The notes below the pieces were generated by a model. The model worked only from the letters and a program-made list of their open reading frames with translations, had not been told where the DNA came from and made no database searches. This document shows positions 1 to 7,687 of a stretch of 50,101 nt of DNA, piece by piece. Every line of letters starts with the position of its first letter. Position 1 is the stretch's first letter. The stretch is from positions 1 through 50,101 of the forward strand of contig JAKITT010000014.1 in assembly GCA_021647945.1 (NCBI GenBank), given 5' to 3'. This stretch comes from Candidatus Polarisedimenticolaceae bacterium. Lineage in GTDB: Bacteria; Pseudomonadota; Gammaproteobacteria; Chromatiales; Chromatiaceae. Made by a program: the position numbers and the translations under genes.

Positions 1-213
1 TTGGTGAAAGACGTTGTTTTTTTGGCGCGATGTATTTTCGAGTGTCAGAAAACACCAACTATATTAGAGTATCCTTATGCTTTGGGCTGTTTTTTTGAGC
101 ACGTTATTTTCTATGTGGGGATTTGGGAGCTAATCTTCTATAGTGTTAGCGCTTTAGATATCTGATACTATCCGAAATAACTCAGCAACAGAGCCGTCGG
201 CTTACTCCATTAA
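1..213. other. Leading region, no confident gene
   Basis: No gene can be supported here. Frame 1 stays open from the window edge to a TGA at 163-165 (54 codons, AT-rich, rich in Phe/Ile/Cys). It could be the 3' end of a gene cut by the window or chance. I recognise no motif. No strong Shine-Dalgarno sequence precedes the GTG start of the next gene. Confidence 0.3.
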
Positions 214-1500
214 GTGAACGAATTAATACTTCTCTTCTTTCTCCTCATACTCTCAGGCCTTTTTTCTGGCTCGGAAACCGCACTTGTCACCCTATCTATC
301 GGACGTGTTGAAGCACTTCGTAAAGAGGGGAAACGTGGTGCTGAAGCACTTTATAAGCTAAAGAGTAACTCTTCACGTATGTTGATCACCATTCTAATTG
401 GTAACAATGTGGTTAACATCGCTGCGTCTGCAATCGCTACTGTGCTTGCCACAGAACGTCTGGGCAGCATTGGCCCTGGCGTGGCGGTTGGCGTACTGAC
501 CATTTTGATTCTTATTTTTGGTGAGATCGCTCCCAAGAGTTTAGCAACTCGTTATTCAGAGCGGATCTCTCTCACCACCGCGCCAATCATGCTGTTCATT
601 ATGAAGCTTCTGTTGCCGCTTGTTTGGCTATTTAGTCTCTTCACCTCATGGTTACAAAAGAGAGCCGGAACAGATGAAGATCCAACAGTGACTGAATCTG
701 AGCTAATTAGCATGGCCGAATTTGGTGAAGAAGAGGGCACCATTGAGAAAGGAGAGCGCGAGATGATTCAGCGGGTCTTCAATTTCAATGACCTCACCGC
801 AGCGGATGTGATGACACCTCGGCATAAGGTGTTTCGTCTGGATGGCCGCCGTCTATTGAGCGACGCATTGACGGAGATTGTTGCTGAGCCTTACTCACGA
901 ATACCGCTCTATACCGAAAACCCAGATGAGATTCAGCGGGTTCTCTACCTGCGTGAAGTGCTCAAAAGAGTTGCTGCAAATGAGACCGATAAAACATTGC
1001 TTGAGATCGCTGATGAGGCGCTCTTCACGCCGCCTAATCGTCCACTTGATGAGTTAAGCAATATCTTACGTCATGCCAAGCGCCACCAAGCGATTGTGGT
1101 TGATGAACATGGTGCACTTAGTGGTGTCGTTACCATGGAAGATATGTTGGAAGAGCTGGTTGGAGAGATCTACGACGAGAGTGATGAAAAACCAGAGGAG
1201 GTTGTTGAACTGCGCGAAGGGCGCATTCTGGTTGATGGCTCCGCTGAACTGCGATTAGTAAATAGCTTTTTCGATATTGAGATACCTAGAAAATCGACCG
1301 ATACGGTGAACCGTTGGATATTGGAACACACCACTGGACGTATTCCTGATATCGAAGAGCGCTTTGAGCTAGATGGCTTGGACGTGTTGGTACAGGAGGC
1401 ATCCAGTAGCAAAATTAAGTTTGTCATTTTGCAGCGCATTGCCGATGAGATACCGCAAGAGGGCCCTGCTGAAAAGGCAGTGGCCAATGTGGCTGGTTAG
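214..1500 (+). CDS. CNNM/CBS-domain membrane protein of the HlyC/CorC family
   Basis: This 428-aa protein has the standard order of the HlyC/CorC (YfjD/CorB-like) family. An N-terminal DUF21/CNNM membrane domain (about residues 1-190) has hydrophobic segments near 1-20, 60-110 and 120-145. A pair of CBS domains follows (about 200-330, with the second ending in GVVTMEDMLEELVGEI), then a C-terminal CorC_HlyC domain (about 345-415). Family members sit in the inner membrane and are implicated in Mg2+/Co2+ efflux or resistance; the hemolysin name is historical. The start is GTG, the first codon that keeps the amphipathic N-terminus, but no good ribosome binding site is visible. It is convergent with the next gene, with a palindrome between them. 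Confidence 0.88.
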   Translation: MNELILLFFLLILSGLFSGSETALVTLSIGRVEALRKEGKRGAEALYKLKSNSSRMLITILIGNNVVNIAASAIATVLATERLGSIGPGVAVGVLTILILIFGEIAPKSLATRYSERISLTTAPIMLFIMKLLLPLVWLFSLFTSWLQKRAGTDEDPTVTESELISMAEFGEEEGTIEKGEREMIQRVFNFNDLTAADVMTPRHKVFRLDGRRLLSDALTEIVAEPYSRIPLYTENPDEIQRVLYLREVLKRVAANETDKTLLEIADEALFTPPNRPLDELSNILRHAKRHQAIVVDEHGALSGVVTMEDMLEELVGEIYDESDEKPEEVVELREGRILVDGSAELRLVNSFFDIEIPRKSTDTVNRWILEHTTGRIPDIEERFELDGLDVLVQEASSSKIKFVILQRIADEIPQEGPAEKAVANVAG

Positions 1501-1530
1501 CCACAACTGACCAACGTTGACCGCGTTTAG

Positions 1531-1556
1531 CCCGGATATTTCATAAATTATCCGGG
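1531..1556. terminator. Palindrome between convergent genes
   Basis: CCCGGATA (1531-1538) pairs perfectly with TATCCGGG (1549-1556) around a 10-base loop, and the palindrome extends imperfectly outward. It lies exactly between two convergent stop codons. It probably acts as a bidirectional terminator, although neither side has a long T-run. Confidence 0.5.
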
Positions 1557-2837
1557 TTAGCGCGGTGGCATGAAAAAGTGGGCGTCAGCACTTTTAAAAT
1601 TGTGCATCCAGTTCATGCCATCTAGCAAACTAGCTAAGAATGCGGTGCCGGAGATACGCCCCAGACCGCCCTGCATACACGCCATTTCACCATATGTTGA
1701 ACAGCCATCTCGACGCCCTTCAGGTACATATAGCAGTGATGGCACAGCGTCTCCGGTATGTCGGCCTGTTTTACTATCTGTTGAGTGATCCCCCGTTATA
1801 CCCACCACAATTTCATCATCAATCAGCGAGCCAAGCGCTTGGTCGATACGCTCTAGAAGCTCTTTTTTGCCGACTGGGTCGAAATCGTGTGCACAGATAT
1901 CTGGCCCTTTAATATGTATGAAAACAAGATCATGATCGGCCAATAGCTCTTTTGCCAGATCAAATTTGCCCTGTAAATTGGTGTCAGAAAGTGAGGTAAA
2001 GCTTGCTAAATTATGACAGTGGTAACCGAGCATTTGGCCTAAACCTATTAAGGTTCTCTCTCCCGCCACCAAGGCTGCTTTCATCTTGAGGTGGTTGATT
2101 AGACTAGTATAGTGCCGGCTCAGGCCTGGACTACGGCAGATCACACCATTAGCGGCCAGCAACCCCTCTTTGACTCTTTCCTGATTGAGTGGATGTTTGC
2201 TAAGCCGTTGGTGAGCAATAATGCTAAAACGTGAGAGTGCAGCGGCGGTTCTCTTTGCGGCTTTGCTATCATCGAGTGGCTCTGATACTAAAATAGTATC
2301 TCCCTGGTATCGACTACCCGGATCGGTATCACTAATCGCGGCTGATAGCCCATCACCGCTCAGTTTTAGCACCGCCCGATGCTGTGTTGCGGGGTAGAGG
2401 GTGGCATGAATGCCATCACCTAAGTTTATATCATGAAGTTGTGCTGCGAGCTGATCTGTCCCCTGTTTGATGCGCCCTGCACGTCGACTCTTAATACGCA
2501 GGTGGTCACTTTCAGCTTCGACCGTGGCAAAGTTACAGCGGATCAGAACATCTCCCGGTTGACTTGCAATGCCGATACCGGCGGCTTCAATAGGGCCGCG
2601 AGGCAGATCGACCACCTCATGGGGTGGCACACCTAAAAGCAGGGCTGTACCGGTATGTGTACCGACGGGAACGCCTGGGAATAGGGGGTCAATTTGCCCC
2701 CCTTGGCCACGTTGAATAAGCCTGTCCATCGTCGGCGTGGCCGCCATCTCCAGTGGTGTTTTATGATCAAACTCAGCAATGCCACGATCACCTAAACCAT
2801 CCAGAATTAATAGAACACCTTTGCGTTTACCCTTCAT
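1557..2837 (-). CDS. apgM: Cofactor-independent phosphoglycerate mutase, archaeal ApgM type
   Basis: A 426-aa member of the alkaline phosphatase superfamily resembling ApgM, which interconverts 2- and 3-phosphoglycerate without 2,3-BPG. Visible motifs are LILDGLGDR near residues 10-18 (metal Asp13), GTHTGTALLLG at 59-69 where the nucleophile lies, HIKGPDICAHD at 308-318, TGDHSTDSKTGRHTGD at 348-363 and GGLGRISG near 390. The nucleophile position is Thr-rich rather than the Ser usual in ApgM. The ATG at 2837 is preceded by AGAGG at good spacing and overlaps the upstream 2-phosphoglycerate kinase by 11 bp. A farther in-frame start at 2888 would overlap by 62 bp and has no such site. The coupling implies linked phosphoglycerate metabolism. 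Confidence 0.82.
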   Translation of the reverse strand: MKGKRKGVLLILDGLGDRGIAEFDHKTPLEMAATPTMDRLIQRGQGGQIDPLFPGVPVGTHTGTALLLGVPPHEVVDLPRGPIEAAGIGIASQPGDVLIRCNFATVEAESDHLRIKSRRAGRIKQGTDQLAAQLHDINLGDGIHATLYPATQHRAVLKLSGDGLSAAISDTDPGSRYQGDTILVSEPLDDSKAAKRTAAALSRFSIIAHQRLSKHPLNQERVKEGLLAANGVICRSPGLSRHYTSLINHLKMKAALVAGERTLIGLGQMLGYHCHNLASFTSLSDTNLQGKFDLAKELLADHDLVFIHIKGPDICAHDFDPVGKKELLERIDQALGSLIDDEIVVGITGDHSTDSKTGRHTGDAVPSLLYVPEGRRDGCSTYGEMACMQGGLGRISGTAFLASLLDGMNWMHNFKSADAHFFMPPR

Positions 2838-4020
2838 AACCAAAGACCTCTTCCGGTGAGCCTGAAAACTCACCCTGCATAACATCAATGATAATTCTCA
2901 TGATCTGAATAGAGGCCTTCTCTTTCTCATCATTGGAAACGATCGGTACACCGTAGTGATCTGCCTCTGAGAGTAGGAAGGATTGTAGCGTCCAGATCTG
3001 CTCAAAGTTTTCCAAGTAGCGTTGGCTGCCACGACCCGGCACCCGTTTGCCGCGACCACTCAACCGTTTGAGCAACATATCTTGTTTCAATACCCCCAAC
3101 ATCACCGGTACCACAATAACGTCACCATTACCGCTGATCTTCTCTATCAGTGAGGGGTGGACATGCACCCCCTCAAGTATGAGTGAAACTCGCTCCCTGA
3201 TGGCGCGTTGAATCACCCCCTCAGAGGGGACAGAGATCAACTCCATCTGGCTACGATACCCTGCCGTGATTCGGCTCTCTTGATCAAGATCACTCTTCTG
3301 CTCCAGCGGCAGCAGTTTCCATGCATTGAAGGAGGAGGTGTAGAGAATGGGTAGCAGTTTTTTAGGGATCATCATGCGCATCACTTCACGCAACATGTCG
3401 GTTGATTGGGTGCGTACAATGCCTAGACGATGGGCCACCTCGGTTGAGATGGTGCTTTTACCACAACCTGGTGCGCCGCCAATCAGCAAAATCAATGGCC
3501 GTCCACTATGGGTGAACTCAACCCAAACAAGATAGTGTCTCGCTACCTCTGAACCAAAATTCTCTTTCAGGTAGTCGTAGGTGATATGGCCCAAACGTGC
3601 GGAACTGGTCTCTCTGATTCCATCTCCCAGTAAACATTGATAGATCGAACGTGTTGCCATCTCTGCACTTTTTGGCGAGAGGCCACAAGATTCGAGGCAG
3701 AGCTGGTGTTGGCTGCGGGAGAAGGGGGTCGCCTGATTAGCCGCATCTTGTACCATGATAGTCTGCGGAATTCGGCCGGTACTCTGGTATGCAGGAATAT
3801 ACTCTTGCAGTGATCGTTGCCGTAACAATGCGACCACCTTATCACGCAGCTGTTGAGAGCTAATTTCACTTAAGCTAGTGATCTCCTGGCGAATGACAAC
3901 CGCTATCTCATAGGCCTCATCAAACTCAATACCCGCCTCATAGAGTGAACGAGTGAGAATACCTCGCAAGAAAGGGATGCGTGTGCCTTCACTTGTGTCG
4001 ATAACCAGTGTCTTAGCCAT
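2827..4020 (-). CDS. 2-phosphoglycerate kinase-like protein (ATP-cone + P-loop)
   Basis: This 397-aa protein matches the layout of archaeal 2-phosphoglycerate kinase (COG2074-like). An ATP-cone-like segment at about 97-170 (FSRSQHQLCLE...LVWVEF) is followed by a P-loop kinase domain with GGAPGCGKST at 181-190 and TQSTDMLREVMR shortly after. In methanogens this enzyme makes 2,3-diphosphoglycerate on the way to cyclic 2,3-diphosphoglycerate; a cDPG synthetase is not present in this window. It overlaps apgM by 11 bp, so the two are very likely co-expressed. ATG at 4020 with GAGGG upstream. The family assignment is fairly sure; the bacterial substrate is inferred. Confidence 0.72.
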   Translation of the reverse strand: MAKTLVIDTSEGTRIPFLRGILTRSLYEAGIEFDEAYEIAVVIRQEITSLSEISSQQLRDKVVALLRQRSLQEYIPAYQSTGRIPQTIMVQDAANQATPFSRSQHQLCLESCGLSPKSAEMATRSIYQCLLGDGIRETSSARLGHITYDYLKENFGSEVARHYLVWVEFTHSGRPLILLIGGAPGCGKSTISTEVAHRLGIVRTQSTDMLREVMRMMIPKKLLPILYTSSFNAWKLLPLEQKSDLDQESRITAGYRSQMELISVPSEGVIQRAIRERVSLILEGVHVHPSLIEKISGNGDVIVVPVMLGVLKQDMLLKRLSGRGKRVPGRGSQRYLENFEQIWTLQSFLLSEADHYGVPIVSNDEKEKASIQIMRIIIDVMQGEFSGSPEEVFGYEG

Positions 4021-4061
4021 CTTGATTAACCCTCATCATTCCGTTCACTTCACTCTCTTCA

Positions 4062-5378
4062 TTATTGGAATTCACTGATTTTTTTCTGCCACTCATCTGT
4101 GCGCTGCCGGATTTTATTACTATCTAGTGTGGTTAAATTTCGGTCACGTAACAGCTGCTTACCGGCCACCCAGACATGGGCAACTTGCTCTCTATCTGTG
4201 GCATAGACCAGTTGTGAAATAGGGTGGTAGATGGGGCGTGTTTCCAGTGCATTTAGATCAACTGCCACCATATCCGCCATTTTGCCCACCTCTAAAGAGC
4301 CGGTCTCGTTAGCGATGCCCAGCGCCTTGGCGCCGTTAATTGTTGCCATTGATAGCGCCTTCTCAGCGGGCAGAGCGCTTGCATCGCCTGATACCCCTTT
4401 GGCCAGTAGTGCTGCGGTACGCATCTCGCTAAACATATTGAGATCATTATTACTGGCCGCACCATCGGTCCCCAGAGCCACGTTGACCCCCGCTTCAACT
4501 AACTTGGTTACAGGGCAAAAACCACTGGCTAGCTTTAGGTTAGATTCTGGGCAGTGCACCACATGGCTGCCCGTCTCAGCGATCAGCGTGATCTCATCAT
4601 CACTCAACTGGGTCATGTGTACCGCCACCATATTGGGGGAGAAGATATTTAGCTCCGCCAACCGTTCAATGGGGCGTTGGCCCTGCTGTTCAGTCGCCTC
4701 ATCAACCTCATGCTTTGTCTCATGTAGGTGCATGTGGATGGGGGTCTGTAACTCGTCTGATAGCGTTCTAACACGATCCAGCGGGCCATTTGATACGGTG
4801 TAGGGGGCGTGTGGTGCAAAGGCAGTTGTAACCAGGGGGTGGCCACGGAACTCATCATGAATATCCAGCCCTTTTTTCAGATACTCATCGGCATCTGCTG
4901 CCCAGGCGGTTGGGAAGTCAATTACAATCAACCCCACCACCACACGCATCCCCGCTGCTGCGGCTACTCGGGCGGTGGTATCTGGGTAGAAGTACATATC
5001 GTTAAAACAGGTGGTGCCGCCGCGCAACATCTCTGCCATCGCCAGTTGCGTTCCATCACGCACAAACTCCTCGCTGACAAAGCGCCCCTCGGCGGGCCAG
5101 ATGTGCTCATTTAACCAAGTCATCAACGGCAGATCATCCGCCAGCCCCCGCATCAGACTCATTGCAGCGTGGGTGTGGCTGTTGATCAGGCCAGGAATGA
5201 GCGCATGCCCCTCAAGCGTCATACTCGATGCTGCGGTGTATTTTGCTTGTGCATCAACACTCGGCAGAATCTCTACAATCCGTCCAGCATCAATTGCCAC
5301 GGCGTGATTTTCTAGCACCTCACCTTCAGGTACGACTGGGATAATCCACTCCGCATGGATCAATGTTTCAATATTCAA
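4062..5378 (-). CDS. mtaD: 5-methylthioadenosine/S-adenosylhomocysteine deaminase (TRZ/ATZ amidohydrolase)
   Basis: A 438-aa metal-dependent amidohydrolase of the TRZ/ATZ (SsnA/MtaD) family, acting in the cytoplasm on MTA or SAH. Metal ligands are visible: SHTHAAMSLMRG (His68/His70), HMHLHET near 210, HVVHCPESNLKLASG near 270, and LGTDGAASNNDLNMFSE near 300. The length is typical. The start is TTG at 5378; no in-frame ATG lies close, and the sequence from MNIETLIHAEWIIPV matches the family N-terminus. mtnA lies at 9809-10855 on the other strand, and the two fit a methylthioadenosine salvage theme. The preceding intergenic region shows no clear promoter. Confidence 0.85.
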   Translation of the reverse strand: MNIETLIHAEWIIPVVPEGEVLENHAVAIDAGRIVEILPSVDAQAKYTAASSMTLEGHALIPGLINSHTHAAMSLMRGLADDLPLMTWLNEHIWPAEGRFVSEEFVRDGTQLAMAEMLRGGTTCFNDMYFYPDTTARVAAAAGMRVVVGLIVIDFPTAWAADADEYLKKGLDIHDEFRGHPLVTTAFAPHAPYTVSNGPLDRVRTLSDELQTPIHMHLHETKHEVDEATEQQGQRPIERLAELNIFSPNMVAVHMTQLSDDEITLIAETGSHVVHCPESNLKLASGFCPVTKLVEAGVNVALGTDGAASNNDLNMFSEMRTAALLAKGVSGDASALPAEKALSMATINGAKALGIANETGSLEVGKMADMVAVDLNALETRPIYHPISQLVYATDREQVAHVWVAGKQLLRDRNLTTLDSNKIRQRTDEWQKKISEFQ

Positions 5379-5575
5379 TGGTCACTCATCCGTTTTATTT
5401 GTTGGTCGTGATAGAAAAAGAAATAGGGCTTTCTATCAGCATTAGCGCATTCTGTCGGATATAACTAATAAAGTGAACTAGATAGTAAGGGGAGGATGCC
5501 GGTTTGCATCGATAACAGAGCCGTATCGGTACAAAATCAGAATAATGAGGTGTGGGAAATAGAGTTTGCTAACCA

Positions 5576-5610
5576 CCGACAACTGCAAGGAGACCACTTG
5601 CAGTTGTCGG
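5576..5610. terminator. Perfect 14-bp stem-loop
   Basis: CCGACAACTGCAAG (5576-5589) is exactly complementary to 5597-5610 with a 7-base loop. It lies 11 bp past the stop of the minus-strand oxidoreductase gene. It is probably a transcript-end hairpin; no T-run follows in the minus direction. The rest of 5379-5575 holds only a weaker inverted repeat (GATAGAAA...TTTCTATC, near 5409) and no gene. Confidence 0.5.
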
Positions 5611-5621
5611 AACAGGAACGG

Positions 5622-7007
5622 TTAAACTGCTGTGGCATGCAGGCGACCATTTTCAAGGCGTTCAACTTGGAAGTCGAGACCGCAGACCGGGCAGGTGACC
5701 ACGCTTCCGGTAGCCGCTTCATCTTCGATCTGCATATGGAATTTACAGACCGGGCAGAGCAGACCATGGGCGCTAATACTTTGGAAGTGCAGCTGGAACA
5801 TATTGCGCAGAACGTCAGGATTGCACTGCTGCCGTGTCAGCCCCTTCTTAATCCACTCATCCACTACCCCTGCTTCATTAACATCACCAAGGAATAGGGC
5901 ACCAACAGCCTTACCCTCTTTGAAGGCCATGCGTTTATAGATATAGGGCATCTCATCGTATGGATAGTCACCAGTCTCAACCTTAACACCATCACCTTGT
6001 GCTGCACTTTGTCCCAGGCAGACAAGGTCTAAATCCATAATTTTTGTCCGTACAGAGGGCACATCACTGTAGTTGAGTTGACCACCCGCCATGTTGCTGC
6101 CTGCAATCTGCCCTTGAGTCCAAGCACGTAACCAGCCGAGCTGCGTAATACCATTGGTCGTTGCTGTCTTCAGCTTGGCAATATCCCCTGCGGCGAAGAT
6201 ATTATTGATATCCGTCTCTAAGCCACCATTGACCATGATGCCGTTGGGTGTGGTCAGCCCACTTTCGGTTAAACCCGTAAATTCATTCATCTGTGGGGCG
6301 GTGACTATCAGCAGATCAGCGGCGATCTGGTCACCACCATCAACAATGATGTTTCGCAAAGCACCGTTGTCCGCCAGCAGTGCTTGAATCGAAACGCCTT
6401 TGATCAATTCAATACCACTCTGTGCCAGGCGATTTTCAATAATGCTGGCGGCAACCACGTCCAGCACCTCAGGCCAAAGCTGCTCGGTGGGGATGATCAG
6501 CGTGCTCTTGACGCCATGTTCATGCAGACCACGCACAACGCCCATCGACTGGTAGCTATCGCCAAATACCACCACACTGCGCATATTGCCCAGCACACTG
6601 CTGATGGCCTTAATATCGGCCATCTTATCCATATAGTAGATGCCGCTGATATCCCCCTTATCACAACGTAGTGGGGCGGTTCGATTGCCTTGAGCGATCA
6701 ACAGACGGTCATAGGGTAGGATCTGGCCGGTACTCAACAGTGTCTTCTGCTCGCGGTGGCGTAACTCTTTTACCGAGACACCGGTGATAAATTTAATCTC
6801 CAGCTGTGACATTGCTCTCTGATTCTCACGGGAGAGCTGAGGGGCCGTTGTACCACGACCGATAAGGTCTCCCAGCATTGGCCGGGCAAAATAGGGATCA
6901 TTCTGCGCCTCAATCATGGTGATTTCACCACTATCATCTCGCTGCCGGATAGCCGTTGCAGCCTGTCGACCCGCGATACCGGCGCCAATAATCATATATC
7001 TATTCAT
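5622..7007 (-). CDS. FAD-dependent NAD(P)H oxidoreductase with C-terminal zinc ribbon
   Basis: A 461-aa pyridine nucleotide-disulphide oxidoreductase of the NirB-N-terminal/NADH-rubredoxin reductase class. The N-terminal FAD motif is GAGIAG (8-13). A second dinucleotide region is near 145-175 (VVVFGDSYQSMGVVRGL), and the FAD-closing motif NIFAAGDIA is near 265. The last ~50 residues add two CPVC knuckles (Cys418/421 and Cys439/442) that look like a zinc ribbon or rubredoxin-like site. ATG at 7007 has AAGGAAG upstream. It follows a small cysteine-rich protein gene by 30 bp, suggesting one operon and perhaps an electron-transfer pair. The electron acceptor is unknown. Confidence 0.78.
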   Translation of the reverse strand: MNRYMIIGAGIAGRQAATAIRQRDDSGEITMIEAQNDPYFARPMLGDLIGRGTTAPQLSRENQRAMSQLEIKFITGVSVKELRHREQKTLLSTGQILPYDRLLIAQGNRTAPLRCDKGDISGIYYMDKMADIKAISSVLGNMRSVVVFGDSYQSMGVVRGLHEHGVKSTLIIPTEQLWPEVLDVVAASIIENRLAQSGIELIKGVSIQALLADNGALRNIIVDGGDQIAADLLIVTAPQMNEFTGLTESGLTTPNGIMVNGGLETDINNIFAAGDIAKLKTATTNGITQLGWLRAWTQGQIAGSNMAGGQLNYSDVPSVRTKIMDLDLVCLGQSAAQGDGVKVETGDYPYDEMPYIYKRMAFKEGKAVGALFLGDVNEAGVVDEWIKKGLTRQQCNPDVLRNMFQLHFQSISAHGLLCPVCKFHMQIEDEAATGSVVTCPVCGLDFQVERLENGRLHATAV

Positions 7008-7037
7008 AGTTACTTCCTTATTTACAGCTTACAGGCA

Positions 7038-7289
7038 TCACTCGCTATCAATGAGTTCGGGTTCACATAGATTGGATTCATAAACAGCTAAGCGTCCGCA
7101 ATTTTTACAGTTGTACTCAATTTTATCGAGCATAGATGAGCAGACATGCCGGGCTTCAGTGACCCTCTGTTTGCAAAATTCACACTCATAGGGGCTATCA
7201 CCTTGAAAGGGGTGACACATGTGGCCTCGGCCAGAGGCGCGTTGTTGACAGGTAGGGCAGGTGTAGGTTTGAACGTAATCAGTACTCAT
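7038..7289 (-). CDS. Small protein with three CxxC-x10-C repeats
   Basis: An 83-aa cysteine-rich protein made of three evenly matched units: CPTCQQRASGRGHMC, CEFCKQRVTEARHVC and CKNCGRLAVYESNLC. Each is C-x2-C-x10-C followed by a short acidic or proline tail. No hydrophobic segment is visible, so it should be soluble. The units suggest metal (Zn or Fe) binding with three Cys per unit. I do not recognise a named family. I chose ATG 7289 over a GTG at 7298 because AGAGGT sits 7 bases before the ATG and would overlap the GTG. It precedes the oxidoreductase by 30 bp and is probably co-transcribed with it. Confidence 0.7.
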   Translation of the reverse strand: MSTDYVQTYTCPTCQQRASGRGHMCHPFQGDSPYECEFCKQRVTEARHVCSSMLDKIEYNCKNCGRLAVYESNLCEPELIDSE

Positions 7290-7310
7290 TCGTGCCACCT
7301 CTTTTTATCC

Positions 7311-7339
7311 ATTATAAAGAAATAGGTCATGCTGAAGAA
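7311..7339 (-). promoter_or_regulatory. Possible promoter of the zinc-ribbon/oxidoreductase pair
   Basis: On the minus strand a perfect TATAAT (7311-7316) lies 21 bp upstream of the ATG at 7289. Seventeen bases farther is TTCTTC (7334-7339), a poor -35. The call rests on the -10 box and position. Confidence 0.3.
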
Positions 7340-7490
7340 TTCATTGTTCAACAAAGCGATATTACATGGTGCTATTTGAATATAGCAACTAACCTCTTAT
7401 TTGAGAGGTTTTATGCATACGCTGACCGCCATGGAGAGTGGAACGAAGGTGGTGAGTCCCGGTAGTCGTGACATGCCCGTCATGCGCCTA

Positions 7491-7684
7491 GGGAATCTCT
7501 GAATAAGTCATGATTGTTTTAGACTGACTAAAACAGCCCCGATTTGTCCCAAATATCGCTGTAATAGAATGACTATTCCAGTTCACTTCGAAACAAATCG
7601 GATCCGTTTTATTTCAGCCTAAATTTTAGCTGAGCTTTAGCGAACCTTATGTTTTAGTACAGCCAGACTTAATCAGAGACTCCC
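7491..7684. mobile_element. MITE-like element with 19-bp terminal inverted repeats
   Basis: The left end GGGAATCTCTGAATAAGTC (7491-7509) matches the reverse complement of the right end (7666-7684, GGGAGTCTCTGATTAAGTC) at 17 of 19 positions. TA flanks both sides (7489-7490 and 7685-7686), as expected for a TA target duplication. Inside are a perfect 8-bp stem-loop (7515-7522/7528-7535) and dispersed inverted segments (e.g. CCGATTTGT and ACAAATCGG), but no coding frame. It ends 3 bp from the stop of the chemoreceptor gene. The size and ends suggest a miniature element mobilised by an IS630- or IS5-like transposase. The remaining 7340-7490 holds only a 7-bp stem (7391-7410). Confidence 0.6.
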
Positions 7685-7687
7685 TAC

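Noticed and set aside
5496-5897. Open frame of 133 codons on the plus strand
   Set aside because: Mostly antisense to the conserved 3' end of the FAD oxidoreductase gene; the composition reflects that gene.
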